36,398 nt of DNA from Oceanobacillus sp. CFH 90083 (GCF_009389585.1 NZ_VIYG01000001.1:490706-527103), one strand, 5' to 3'. Shown: positions 8,331 through 17,622, counted from the first letter of the stretch. Notes: generated by a model not told the origin, from the sequence alone. Numbers and translations are program-made.

Positions 8331-8865
8331 CCACCCTCCACTCTTTCCTTAATCGCTTTAACCCATGGTGTACTCTTGTTTTCACCGTTCCTTCACGTAT
8401 ATTCAAGAGCTTAGCGATTTCATCATATTGATAACCATAATAATGCTTTAGCAAAATCGGCAATTTTAACTTCGGGTCCAGTTGATTAAACTCGATAAAA
8501 TGATCGCTCCATTCCCATCCTTGCATATTTGCATTCCAGTTCAACTGACGAGATAGCATATTTCCCAACTGCGAGAGTTTTTTCTTGTCCTTCCCTTCTT
8601 TTCTTTGAGAATCTAAGTAAATATTAGAAGCAATGGAAATCAGCCACGTAGAAAACCTGCTATCCCCTTTAAATGTTGTGATTTTCAAATATGCCTTCAG
8701 CATTGTTTCCTGTGCTAAATCTTCACTCCGCTGTTCCTGCATCGTCAACTTCATTAAATACTTATATACAAAAGGGTAATGCCTTTGATAAAGTTTGGAG
8801 AAAGCTTCCTCGTCTCCTTGTATAAAAGCTAATATAAGTTGCTCATCCTCTAATGAATTCTTCAT
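8317..8865 (-). CDS. sigY: ECF RNA polymerase sigma factor SigY
   Basis: 182-residue sigma-70 family factor with only regions 2 and 4. Region 2 covers about residues 8-88, with the core-binding segment RSEDLAQETMLKAYLK. Region 4 covers about 120-175, with the HTH YQYDEIAKLLNIREGTVKTR. It directs RNA polymerase to SigY promoters, chiefly its own. The ribosome binding site is GGGGGGTG. The full downstream set yxlCDEFG and the SigY-consensus promoter upstream make the identification firm. The operon is expected to be autoregulated, with YxlC, YxlD and YxlE holding it off until an envelope or starvation signal releases it. Confidence 0.9.
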   Translation of the reverse strand: MKNSLEDEQLILAFIQGDEEAFSKLYQRHYPFVYKYLMKLTMQEQRSEDLAQETMLKAYLKITTFKGDSRFSTWLISIASNIYLDSQRKEGKDKKKLSQLGNMLSRQLNWNANMQGWEWSDHFIEFNQLDPKLKLPILLKHYYGYQYDEIAKLLNIREGTVKTRVHHGLKRLRKEWRVDEDG

Positions 8866-8899
8866 CAGACACCCCCCTGACTATCTTTCCTACCTATAT

Positions 8900-8925
8900 G
8901 ACGTTACTTCGCCCTGATTCGTTCA
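8900..8925 (-). promoter_or_regulatory. SigY-type autoregulatory promoter of the sigY operon
   Basis: The minus strand shows TGAACG, 16 bp, then CGTC, which is the consensus described for B. subtilis SigY promoters. It lies about 35 bp before the sigY start codon, with transcription expected to begin near 8893. Confidence 0.8.
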
Positions 8926-8948
8926 TTTTTTTATGAAGAAAATAATTT

Positions 8949-9004
8949 TAAAAATCCCCTCTGAAATGTTAGACAAGTTAGACTAACACTTCAAAGGGGA
9001 TTTC
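8949..9004 (-). terminator. Terminator of ctaG
   Basis: A long hairpin pairs AAATCCCCT with AGGGGATTT and continues inward with TGAA-TGTTAG against CTAACACTTCA. A T-rich stretch follows on the minus strand. It insulates ctaG from the sigY promoter immediately downstream. Confidence 0.85.
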
Positions 9005-9817
9005 CTATTTTTTGTATCTGAATTGCCGCTGTGCCCAAACTAAAGTAATAACAGATACCAGTGCGATGCTGAACAGAAAAATTAAAATTCCCATTTGCTG
9101 CTCATAAACCGGATCGAAAGATAAAAAACCGATATAAAATTCATCCGGCATCTGCAATTCTACCGGGATACAGATACGCAATGATTCCAAAAAGACAGCC
9201 GGATCATTGTATGTTTGATAAATACCTGTACCTGCCAACAATCCATAGAAGCAATATGGCAGGAAAGCAGCTATTTGTATACTCATCGCATACCACCTGA
9301 TCCGATTATCAAGCCAATAATAGAAAAATGCAGACCAGAAATTCAGTGCGGCCATAAACAGACTCAGCATAAAAAAGTGATTCCAATACAGCTCAATACG
9401 GGCAATATCAAACATAAATGGTATATGATATCCATAAAAAAAGACTGTTAAAAAAACAATAGCTGCTGCCGGCTGCCGGAGAAAAGTCAGCACCCTTTGT
9501 ACCCAGCTGATTTTTTGGCTGACCCAGGATTTTGGTTTCCAGCCAATCACCAGCAGCGGCGCCGCAACAAATAATAAACCAACAATTTGATACATATGTG
9601 CCTGAAGTGTCAGTCTGCCAATAATATTTAACGGACTTCCCGCTGCCAAAAATAGAACCACCATGCCAAGGAGAAAAGAAATAATATGCAGCACACTGCT
9701 CTTTCCCCTGGAAGGTATCATAAAAAAATAACAAACAATAATAAATGCACAAAATAAAAAGATTCCGCCATTCCACAGCGTGGAAAAATGAAATTCGTCT
9801 AAAAATATTGCAACCAT
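9005..9817 (-). CDS. ctaG: Cytochrome c oxidase assembly factor CtaG (caa3 type)
   Basis: 270-residue polytopic membrane protein with about seven hydrophobic segments, of the caa3_CtaG family. Conserved-looking features are the LTLQAHMYQIVGLLFVAAPL stretch near residues 90-109 and the QMPDEFYIGFLS region near the C-terminus. In B. subtilis CtaG is needed for active caa3 oxidase, probably in assembling the copper centre. The oxidase genes themselves are not in this window, so the gene is detached from the usual cta cluster. The ribosome binding site (GGTGAAGAAG) is weak. It is a single gene ended by its own terminator. Confidence 0.75.
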   Translation of the reverse strand: MVAIFLDEFHFSTLWNGGIFLFCAFIIVCYFFMIPSRGKSSVLHIISFLLGMVVLFLAAGSPLNIIGRLTLQAHMYQIVGLLFVAAPLLVIGWKPKSWVSQKISWVQRVLTFLRQPAAAIVFLTVFFYGYHIPFMFDIARIELYWNHFFMLSLFMAALNFWSAFFYYWLDNRIRWYAMSIQIAAFLPYCFYGLLAGTGIYQTYNDPAVFLESLRICIPVELQMPDEFYIGFLSFDPVYEQQMGILIFLFSIALVSVITLVWAQRQFRYKK

Positions 9818-9931
9818 ATCTTCTTCACCAAACTTTTATTCAGGTTACCTTTATCTTAAAATATGTAACCCCTCCCTTCACTCATGAATTCGTACAATTT
9901 CTTGACATTACTTCTTCGCAGCGTGAACGCT

Positions 9932-10573
9932 TTATTCAGAAATATCATGGGTTACCGCATAAATAGCAAGCTGTGTCCGATCCCGTAAATTCGTTTTTTG
10001 CAAAATGACAGAAATATGATTTTTAACCGTACCTACAGATAAATACAGCTCGGCTGCAATTTCTTTATTTGTTTTGCCCTGCCCAATGCTTTTGGTAATC
10101 GCCCGTTCTCTTTCGGTAAGTTCAACATCCGCTGCAGCACTTGTTTTCCTAGACTGCTTTAACAATCTCGGCATTACTTTTGCGGTCACTTCATCATGTA
10201 ACACCAGACCACCCTTCATCACACTGTAAACTGCCTCAATCAGCTTTTTCCCATCGGAGGTTTTCAACAAAAAACCGCTTGCTCCTTCATTCAGTGCTTC
10301 CAAGGCATATTCATCATCATTAAAGGTTGTTAAAATAAGAATGGGAAGATCCGGCCATTGTTCTTTTATCTTCCTTGTCGCCTCGATGCCATTCATATCC
10401 GGCATCCGGATATCCATAAAAATAATATCTACACGATGTGCGGTCAGCTTCTCCATTGCCTCTAACCCATTACTTGCTTCACAGCTTATACGAATCTGTT
10501 CATCCTGCTCCAAAATCATACGCAGCCCTTGCCGTACAATTTCCTGATCCTCTACAAGCATAACATGGAACAT
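9932..10573 (-). CDS. NarL/FixJ-family response regulator
   Basis: 213-residue response regulator. The receiver domain (about 1-120) has acidic residues at 8-9 and phospho-acceptor Asp54 (IIFMDIRMPD). The LuxR-type HTH (about 145-210) shows ERAITKSIGQGKTNKEIAAE. It is encoded 24 bp downstream of its histidine kinase and should be phosphorylated by it. It belongs to the group that includes LiaR, DesR and LnrK, which typically control transporters or membrane stress genes. The target cannot be told from sequence; the LnrLMN-like exporter at 2301-5605 is one candidate. Confidence 0.9.
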   Translation of the reverse strand: MFHVMLVEDQEIVRQGLRMILEQDEQIRISCEASNGLEAMEKLTAHRVDIIFMDIRMPDMNGIEATRKIKEQWPDLPILILTTFNDDEYALEALNEGASGFLLKTSDGKKLIEAVYSVMKGGLVLHDEVTAKVMPRLLKQSRKTSAAADVELTERERAITKSIGQGKTNKEIAAELYLSVGTVKNHISVILQKTNLRDRTQLAIYAVTHDISE

Positions 10574-10597
10574 AAATTATCATTCCCTCCATATATG

Positions 10598-11674
10598 TCA
10601 ACCCGGAATCCTTCCTGATAAAACAAATTTATCAGGTAATTGAAGAATCTCTAATTTCCCATCCAGTTCCTTCACACGATTCTGCATGTTTGTCAGTCCG
10701 AACCCTAATTCAAAGGCTTTAACTTCATGTATTTTATTACTAATTTCAAATTGAACTGCTGCATCTGCAGATTTGCTAAGCGTTACAAAGACCTCACGAC
10801 TGTTTGCATGACGCATAGCGTTGGTAATTCCCTCTTGAATAACCCTATACAGCATAACACTTTTCACATTGGATATAGGTACAGACAAAACACCATTCTT
10901 CATCGTGAAATGTACATTTAAATGACTCTCACTTTCCAATTTCCGAATCAGATGAACCACTGTTGCAATCCCTTCCGATTCTTTCCCTTTTAATGCTTTT
11001 ACAGCATCTCTCGTTTCCTGTAAGCTTCTATTTGCCAGCTCCTTCATCTGTCCCAGCTCCAGATCCGGATACTTAATCGACAGCATCTCAATCTGCATAA
11101 TTAATGCAGTCAAATGATGTCCGACAGAGTCATGCATATCCCGGGCAATCCGCGTTCTTTCTTCCATCCTCGCATTTTCCTCTGCATTAACATGGAGTCG
11201 TTTCAGCTGGCGGTAAGAATCACTTAATGCATCGTATAAATGCTTGTAATACTGATCATTATTCCACTGTTTATGCAGAAGCAGGCTGACTGCAAGCATA
11301 AAAACACTGCCAAGCAACAATTCATGGGAAATAGACGGGAGAAAAGAAAGCAGTGTACAGGCTAGTAGTACTGCAACCGCCAGAAGATAGTATGCATATG
11401 TCTGTAATTGCCTGGCAGCTAATAGAAGGAGAAACCAAATTAAACCAATAGCAAATAAAGCATTCTCTGTAAAAAAGAACCCGGCACATAAAATAACAAT
11501 GCTATTTCCCAAGAAGAGATACATCTGCCTTATACGGAACGACAGCAGAAAGAACAAACCTAAGCTTAACGCAAACAAAAAGAAATGATAGGGGGGAAAT
11601 GCACTGTTAAACAAGAGTAATCCAATCCATAGCATGGAAAAAAGCAGAAATCGTAACCAAAATTGTTTCATCAT
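10598..11674 (-). CDS. Membrane sensor histidine kinase (HisKA_3 type)
   Basis: 358 residues. Residues 1-133 form about five or six membrane segments with little outside loop, as in intramembrane-sensing kinases. A short coiled linker follows, then a HisKA_3 dimerisation domain with phospho-acceptor His181 in RDMHDSVGHHL. A HATPase_c domain fills about 265-357, with an N-box like VIQEGITNAMRH and a G-box GFGLTNMQNRV. It is the partner of the response regulator downstream. The start is ATGATG after GTGGGG, 8 bp from the preceding glycosylase gene, so the two are co-transcribed. The layout resembles LiaS, DesK and LnrJ. Confidence 0.9.
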   Translation of the reverse strand: MMKQFWLRFLLFSMLWIGLLLFNSAFPPYHFFLFALSLGLFFLLSFRIRQMYLFLGNSIVILCAGFFFTENALFAIGLIWFLLLLAARQLQTYAYYLLAVAVLLACTLLSFLPSISHELLLGSVFMLAVSLLLHKQWNNDQYYKHLYDALSDSYRQLKRLHVNAEENARMEERTRIARDMHDSVGHHLTALIMQIEMLSIKYPDLELGQMKELANRSLQETRDAVKALKGKESEGIATVVHLIRKLESESHLNVHFTMKNGVLSVPISNVKSVMLYRVIQEGITNAMRHANSREVFVTLSKSADAAVQFEISNKIHEVKAFELGFGLTNMQNRVKELDGKLEILQLPDKFVLSGRIPG

Positions 11675-11682
11675 ATCCCCAC

Positions 11683-12201
11683 TTATTTAAAATTTACCTG
11701 ATCTAAATAGCTTGTTATTATACGCCAGGCTTCTATTTTTTCTTCAAAGGTTTTATTATATTTCCCCGGGACCGGGCTTGTGGACGGGAGCTTGATAACA
11801 TCAACTTCCTCCTGTAATAAAGGAGCGATAAACTTTTGAAACATTTGATATGCCTTTGTTCCATTACAAGCAATCAATTGAATCGATGGGTATTTTTTTA
11901 AAAGCCCTGAGATATCATTAGGATCCTCTTCTTTAATATTCGTATCCAGGCTTCCTTGACGGTAACAGTATCCTATCGTGTCCCATAAAGCTACATAATG
12001 CTTCTTCATTAAATGTAATTTTTCAGTATAGGTTTCAGCTGGAGCCTCATTTAAAATCTGATACATGATAGGCCAGAAATGATTTCTGGGATTTCCATAA
12101 TACTGTTGCTCCTCCAGCGATTTTTCACTCGGCATGGAACCGACAATAAGAACCTTAGGCTTATTGCCGATAACCGGAGCAAATGATTGCAGCTTATCCA
12201 T
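11683..12201 (-). CDS. Hypoxanthine-DNA (deoxyinosine) glycosylase, UDG superfamily
   Basis: 172-residue DNA repair enzyme of the uracil-DNA glycosylase superfamily, family 6 (HDG) type. The hallmark motifs are GSMPSEKS (21-28) and YYGNPRNHFW (34-43), and LPSTSPVPGKYN near residues 138-149 is the C-terminal motif. Family members remove hypoxanthine produced by adenine deamination. GGGGAGG lies upstream of the ATG. The gene lies in an apparent operon with an acetyltransferase upstream and a two-component system 8 bp downstream; no functional link between them is known to me. Confidence 0.8.
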   Translation of the reverse strand: MDKLQSFAPVIGNKPKVLIVGSMPSEKSLEEQQYYGNPRNHFWPIMYQILNEAPAETYTEKLHLMKKHYVALWDTIGYCYRQGSLDTNIKEEDPNDISGLLKKYPSIQLIACNGTKAYQMFQKFIAPLLQEEVDVIKLPSTSPVPGKYNKTFEEKIEAWRIITSYLDQVNFK

Positions 12202-12235
12202 GATATTCCTCCCCTGCCATAGTCAACTCAAACTC

Positions 12236-12796
12236 CTACAGCTCTACATTTTTAATAAACTTAGCCGGATTGCCTCCATAAACAACATTTGCCGGCACAT
12301 CCTTTGTTACGACAGAACCGGAAGCAATGACAGCATTGTCTCCAATCGTGACACCGGGATTAATAATTGCTCCACCGCCAATCCATACACTATTACCTAT
12401 GGTCACCGCTTTGCCAAGTTCTTTTCCGGAATTACGCTCTTCCGGGTTAATTGGATGTGTTGCTGTATAAATATGTACTCCTGGAGCCAGCATGCAATTA
12501 TCGCCAATACGAATTGGACAGACATCCAGCATGACACAATTAAAGTTCGCATAAAAGTTCTCCCCAACATGGATGTTATAGCCATAATCGCAATGAAAAT
12601 CCGGTTCAATAAATAGCGATGCTCCCGTTGAACCGAATATTTCCTTTAAACAGCTTGTACGTCTTACCGTATCATCCTCTGTCAGCCCATTATAATAACG
12701 CATCATCTTTCTCACATGCAGCCGATCCTTTACTAACTCGCTATCTTCCGGATTATATATTTCCCCTGCCTGCATTTTCTTTTTTTCTAATGACAT
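12236..12796 (-). CDS. maa: Maltose/sugar O-acetyltransferase (LbH hexapeptide family)
   Basis: 186 residues. An N-terminal Mac domain (about 5-57, with [11 protein letters not shown]) is followed by a left-handed beta-helix of hexapeptide repeats (about 70-180), for example [20 protein letters not shown] and [14 protein letters not shown]. The catalytic His is in YTATHP. Family members transfer acetyl from acetyl-CoA to maltose or related sugars; maltose specificity is assigned by family. It starts 2 bp after the stop codon of the small membrane protein upstream, indicating co-transcription. Confidence 0.85.
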   Translation of the reverse strand: MSLEKKKMQAGEIYNPEDSELVKDRLHVRKMMRYYNGLTEDDTVRRTSCLKEIFGSTGASLFIEPDFHCDYGYNIHVGENFYANFNCVMLDVCPIRIGDNCMLAPGVHIYTATHPINPEERNSGKELGKAVTIGNSVWIGGGAIINPGVTIGDNAVIASGSVVTKDVPANVVYGGNPAKFIKNVEL

Positions 12797-12798
12797 TA

Positions 12799-13197
12799 TT
12801 AAGCCTCCTCTTTCATTTTATTTTTACCTTGTTTCTGAATGCGATTTTTAAACCATTGAATTATTTTTCTTCCCCTATGGAAAAGAAATGCAAATAGCCG
12901 TTTGAATTCAGGTCCAAATAATAGCCAGAAAAGAATGTACAAGTGTCCTAACAAAAGAAAAACACCAATTCCATTTCTTCCTCTGGCCTGCTGCCATATA
13001 TAAGCTATTTCATTCATACTCTCCGGACGGTTAATACTATATAAAAAGCCGACAAGTGGTAATAAAAGAGATAATATAATAGCTAAAACTGCTAACACTT
13101 CATACCGTCTTCTCACCCATTGAATAATACCAATAAACAATGCAGCTATTAGAATAAGACCATAGATTAGGAGTGTATTATTTGATAAATCTGTCAT
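12799..13197 (-). CDS. Uncharacterised small membrane protein
   Basis: 132-residue protein that I do not recognise. Three hydrophobic segments are visible at about 9-28, 34-53 and 76-97. Between segments 2 and 3 lies a polar loop ([14 protein letters not shown]), and the C-terminus is a strongly basic tail of about 30 residues, likely cytoplasmic. AAGGAGG precedes the start. It is first in a run of five closely packed minus-strand genes that ends with the two-component system, so it could be a membrane accessory to any of them; that is a guess from position only. Confidence 0.7.
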   Translation of the reverse strand: MTDLSNNTLLIYGLILIAALFIGIIQWVRRRYEVLAVLAIILSLLLPLVGFLYSINRPESMNEIAYIWQQARGRNGIGVFLLLGHLYILFWLLFGPEFKRLFAFLFHRGRKIIQWFKNRIQKQGKNKMKEEA

Positions 13198-13376
13198 CCT
13201 TTCGCTTCCTCCTTCAACATGAAAAAGATATACTTTGATTTTAGCGTACCATGAAGCTGATTGCTAGTAGTCTGTTAAACTGCAGAGTAAAAAGCTCAGA
13301 AGTATTATGTAAAAATGTAGAAATCTGAGCCTGCGTCGCAACTTGCAGTGTCTAAATAAAAATTAATCATAGACCT

Positions 13377-13434
13377 AGGTCTGGGGCTGCGATTACCCGC
13401 TCCACCGAAAGGCATTGCGATTACTTGTTCTGCC
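13377..13434 (-). repeat. Tandem GATTAC module related to the dispersed repeat
   Basis: TGCGATTACCCGCTCCACC (13388-13406) and TGCGATTACTTGTTCTGCC (13416-13434) form a tandem pair with a 28-bp period. The reverse complement of 30619-30637, inside repeat copy B, is TGCGATTACTCGTCCCACC, matching the first unit at 16 of 19 positions. The match extends left through CTGGGRC. This is the module that copy A lacks. Confidence 0.65.
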
Positions 13435-13472
13435 GCAAGCATTTGTAAAATATTCTACTTATTTATTCAATT

Positions 13473-13503
13473 AAAAAACTGCCACCAAAGTGACAGTTTT
13501 TCA
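13473..13503 (-). terminator. Terminator of the xpt-pbuX operon
   Basis: The hairpin ACTGTCAC-TTTG-GTGGCAGT is followed by TTTTTT on the minus strand, just after the pbuX stop. The A run on the other side may allow bidirectional function. Confidence 0.85.
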
Positions 13504-13511
13504 TCATCATT

Positions 13512-15412
<1,901 letters not shown>

Positions 15413-15427
15413 CTAAAGTATAGAAGC

Positions 15428-15466
15428 CCGAAAATCTACTAATGGAAAAAGCAGACTTTCGAGCAT
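15428..15466 (-). terminator. Riboswitch-controlled terminator before xpt
   Basis: The hairpin pairs GCTCGAAA with TTTTCGGGC and extends inward with GTCTGC against GTAGAT. It lies between the purine aptamer and the xpt ribosome binding site. The following U tract is imperfect (TTCTATACTTT). This should be the OFF structure formed when guanine is bound. Confidence 0.7.
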
Positions 15467-15529
15467 CATGTCGAATAATCAAGAAAGCATGCATTGTTTT
15501 CAGACACAATACAAGCTTTTATATACTTT

Positions 15530-15605
15530 TCCATAGTCAGTTTATTTACGGTAAACCGGTAGAAACTTGCAGGCCATATTCCCACGATTATATGAAAAAT
15601 ATTCA
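15530..15605 (-). promoter_or_regulatory. Guanine (purine) riboswitch aptamer
   Basis: The minus strand carries the conserved purine aptamer segments TATAATCGTGGG, ATATGGC, GCAAGTTTCTACC and the J3/1 segment TGACTATG. The base that pairs with the ligand (position 74 in the B. subtilis xpt aptamer) is C, predicting guanine or hypoxanthine rather than adenine. The P1 stem pairs TTTTTCATA with TATGGAAAAG. Loops L2 and L3 are in the expected places. Ligand binding should favour the downstream terminator and lower xpt-pbuX expression. Confidence 0.93.
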
Positions 15606-15640
15606 TTTTTGGGTTGGTTTAAAAATTAAAGAATGCCTAT

Positions 15641-15668
15641 AGTATAGCACGTACACCCATAAATACAA
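15641..15668 (-). promoter_or_regulatory. SigA-type promoter of xpt-pbuX
   Basis: -35 TTGTAT (15668-15663), 16-bp spacer, -10 TATACT (15646-15641) on the minus strand. Transcription would start about 35 nt before the aptamer. Confidence 0.65.
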
Positions 15669-15722
15669 GCATAAGGAAAAAATTAAAATCTTTCTAATAA
15701 TTCCGATTAAAAAATGAACTTC

Positions 15723-16097
15723 TTATTTAGTCTGCCACTCTAAAAATTCAAGCCTGTTACCAAATGGGTCTTTGATATAGAATCTTCTCGCATTTGGCAG
15801 CTTGCTATCCCATTTTGTCGAAATACCTGCACTCTCTAAATGTGCTTGCAATGCACCAATTCCGGATACCTCAAATGCCGGATGCGCTTTTTTCATAGGT
15901 GTAAAAGGTTCCTCAATTCCAATATGAATCGCCATTTCTCCTTTTTTAAACCAGACACCTCCGTTTGCTTTTAATGTCTTCGGCTTTTCTTCTTCCACAA
16001 ACCCTAAAATATCCCGGTAAAACTTGATCGACGTCTCCTCTGAACCCTTTGGTGCTGATAGCTGAATATGATCCAATTTTTTTAATTGAAATGTCAT
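15723..16097 (-). CDS. VOC-family (glyoxalase/dioxygenase fold) protein
   Basis: 124-residue single-domain vicinal oxygen chelate protein. It has the paired beta-alpha-beta-beta-beta layout, with putative metal ligands His10 (LDHIQLSAP), the His in MAIHIGIEE, and the Glu in GNRLEFLEW near the C-terminus. Close relatives are annotated as glyoxalase/bleomycin-resistance-like; the substrate is not predictable. It appears monocistronic, 178 bp downstream of the SDR gene and behind that gene's terminator. Confidence 0.75.
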   Translation of the reverse strand: MTFQLKKLDHIQLSAPKGSEETSIKFYRDILGFVEEEKPKTLKANGGVWFKKGEMAIHIGIEEPFTPMKKAHPAFEVSGIGALQAHLESAGISTKWDSKLPNARRFYIKDPFGNRLEFLEWQTK

Positions 16098-16242
16098 ATT
16101 GGCTTCTCCTCCTCAGTATGGACTTATTATATTAAGCATAGCAAGAAGAGGGGAAAAGGAAAAATCGTATTTTTTTATCTATTTTTATTTGTTTTACTTA
16201 TTGTTTGGATGAAGGTATAACTTTCCCAAATATATATCAAAG

Positions 16243-16272
16243 AAAAAGTCCCCAGACCTGGAGACTTTTTTT
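16243..16272 (-). terminator. Terminator of the SDR gene
   Basis: The hairpin AAAAAGTCTCCAG / CTGGGGACTTTTT, with T runs on both strands, lies directly after the SDR stop codon. Confidence 0.85.
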
Positions 16273-16275
16273 CTA

Positions 16276-17025
16276 TTATACACTCGTATATCCGCCATCA
16301 ACCAGCAAACTTGATCCAGTAATAAAAGAAGCCTCATCACTTGCCAGGAATAGTACTGCATTAGCTACTTCCTCCGGCTTCCCAAGTCTGCCGATCGGAT
16401 GAAGATCTACAAGCCCTTGTTTTGCTTCATCCGGAGCATCCTTTAGCAATGGTGTTTCAATATAGCCGGGATTCACATTATTAACGCGGATTCCTTTTGC
16501 TGCATATTCTGCTGTAGCTGTTTGTGTTAACAGCTTCACACCGCCTTTTGCAGCAGAATAGGCGCTGACACCGGCTTTTCCAACAAAGCCATGAATGGAA
16601 TCATTATTCACAATTGCCCCGCCATTTTCTTGTTTTAACATTTCCTCAATCGCATATTTATTGGTTAAAAACACACCGGTTAAATTGACATCAATTACTT
16701 TTTGCCAGGCTTCCAAAGACAGTTCATGAAGGAGGGTGCTGTTACCAATTCCCGCATTTGCGAACAATACGTCTAACCGCCCATACTTCGTGACTGTTTC
16801 GCTGACTAAACGTTTCACATCTTCTTCATCCGTTACATCTGTTTTGATAAAAGTAGTTTCCAATCCCTTTTGATTAAGTTTATCTGATCGTTCTTTCCCT
16901 TTATCTGACATATCAGAAAGCACTACTTTAGCTCCCTGCTCTGCAAATTTTACTGCTGTTGCTTCACCGATACCGCTTGCTGCTCCTGTAACAATAACTA
17001 CTTTTTCATCAAATCGACTTACCAT
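16276..17025 (-). CDS. Short-chain dehydrogenase/reductase
   Basis: 249-residue classical SDR. The Rossmann cofactor motif is TGAASGIG (13-20). The catalytic tetrad is Asn114, Ser143, Tyr156 and Lys160 (SAYSAAKGG). Asp38 at the end of beta-2 suggests NAD(H) preference. The C-terminus ends in the common SSLLVDGGYTSV. Relatives are often labelled glucose 1-dehydrogenase or 3-oxoacyl-ACP reductase; the substrate cannot be assigned. It stands alone between terminators, with the 6S RNA gene upstream on the same strand. Confidence 0.85.
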   Translation of the reverse strand: MVSRFDEKVVIVTGAASGIGEATAVKFAEQGAKVVLSDMSDKGKERSDKLNQKGLETTFIKTDVTDEEDVKRLVSETVTKYGRLDVLFANAGIGNSTLLHELSLEAWQKVIDVNLTGVFLTNKYAIEEMLKQENGGAIVNNDSIHGFVGKAGVSAYSAAKGGVKLLTQTATAEYAAKGIRVNNVNPGYIETPLLKDAPDEAKQGLVDLHPIGRLGKPEEVANAVLFLASDEASFITGSSLLVDGGYTSV

Positions 17026-17061
17026 TTATAATACTTCCTTTCTGTTCTACAACGAAAATTA

Positions 17062-17071
17062 ATTACGTAAT
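17062..17071. promoter_or_regulatory. Short palindrome upstream of the SDR gene, possible operator
   Basis: A perfect ATTACGTAAT palindrome lies 37 bp before the SDR start codon, where an operator could act. It is short and AT-rich, so chance is possible. Confidence 0.25.
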
Positions 17072-17205
17072 ATTATTGCCAAGCCAGAAAAATAATAAAC
17101 ATTTTTGCATATTGACTTTTGAACAGAATTTTTGGGCTAGAATCAAAAAGCATCCCTTAGAATAGTTTCTTTCTAAATATAATATTAAAGTTATTGAAGC
17201 ACGCA

Positions 17206-17242
17206 TTAAAAAATCCCGGTAACTATTTCCGTTACCGGGATT
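17206..17242 (-). terminator. Terminator of the 6S RNA gene
   Basis: The strong stem ATCCCGGTAAC / GTTACCGGGAT is followed by TTTTTT on the minus strand, immediately after the 6S RNA closing stem. Confidence 0.9.
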
Positions 17243-17249
17243 GAGCTAT

Positions 17250-17447
17250 ACATTATGTATACAGGCCACATTTGCCGTACCATACAATAAAAAGTTTTAA
17301 ACCACCACTTCGCAAAGTGGGTGTCCGCAGAAATCTTCCTGTCTTCCATTCCTTATGACGGCCCGACATTTCAATTTCGATGTAAAACTCCCTATTCCAA
17401 CATTAGAGGTTAAAACTTTTATTGATACGAACAACGTAGCTTGTAGT
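17250..17447 (-). ncRNA. ssrS: 6S RNA
   Basis: An untranslated minus-strand RNA of about 200 nt lies between a good promoter and a strong terminator. Its ends pair in a long closing stem: CAATAAAAGTTTTAA on the 5' side against TTAAAACTTTTTATTG on the 3' side, extended outward by pairing of ACAAGC with GGCCTGT. A small hairpin, CCACTTTGCGAAGTGG, sits on the 3' side of the central bubble, as in known 6S RNAs. The segment AGTTTTAACCTCT, about 32-45 nt from the 5' end, matches the template for product RNA in Bacillus 6S RNAs as I recall it. 6S RNA binds SigA-RNA polymerase by mimicking an open promoter. Exact ends are approximate. Confidence 0.8.
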
Positions 17448-17451
17448 TCAT

Positions 17452-17480
17452 ATCATACGCCTTTTTTCTAAAATATGCAA
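17452..17480 (-). promoter_or_regulatory. Promoter of the 6S RNA gene
   Basis: -10 TATGAT (17457-17452) and -35 TTGCAT (17480-17475) on the minus strand, with a 17-bp spacer. The predicted start is near 17447-17444. Confidence 0.65.
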
Positions 17481-17490
17481 TGATAAGGAT

Positions 17491-17514
17491 AGCCTAATTT
17501 TTTCTTTTTAGGCT
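17491..17514 (-). other. Inverted repeat between exonuclease gene and 6S RNA
   Basis: AGCCTAA and TTAGGCT form a perfect 7-bp inverted repeat about 110 bp after the exonuclease stop. It has no following U tract on the minus strand, so it is a weak terminator candidate. The rest of 17515-17622 shows no ORF. It does hold a faint match to the GATTAC repeat module at 17539-17561 (TCACTTCGTCCCAC). Confidence 0.35.
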
Positions 17515-17622
17515 GTTCAGAGGTGCTATTGAGTTCCAGATCACTTCGTCCCACTAAAACGAATACCAAAACATAAAGCCGATATGATCTTTCCCAATAC
17601 CGACCCGTTACAGAATCTTCCA

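Larger units (their letters stand above)
13198..13511 (-). other. 314-bp gene-free stretch with palindromes and repeat modules
   Basis: Besides the repeat pair and the pbuX terminator listed separately, this gap holds an inverted repeat GCTCAGA (13294-13300) / TCTGAGC (13324-13330) and a perfect 12-bp palindrome AGACCTAGGTCT (13371-13382). No ORF or convincing promoter was seen beyond a TAAAAT-like -10 near the downstream operon start. Confidence 0.5.

Noticed and set aside
8941..9004. Long hairpin upstream of sigY considered as a leader regulator
   Set aside because: It lies upstream of the SigY promoter, directly after the ctaG stop codon, and has a terminator's T-rich tail, so it ends ctaG rather than controlling sigY.
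12134..12616. 160-codon plus-strand open frame across the start of the glycosylase gene and most of maa
   Set aside because: It is antisense to two confidently assigned genes, and the hexapeptide repeat periodicity of maa explains the open frame.
17100..17125. A CTTTTGAACA stretch upstream of the SDR gene, resembling the right end of the repeat family
   Set aside because: Only about 10 AT-rich bases match; there is no partner end, no internal module and no flanking duplication.
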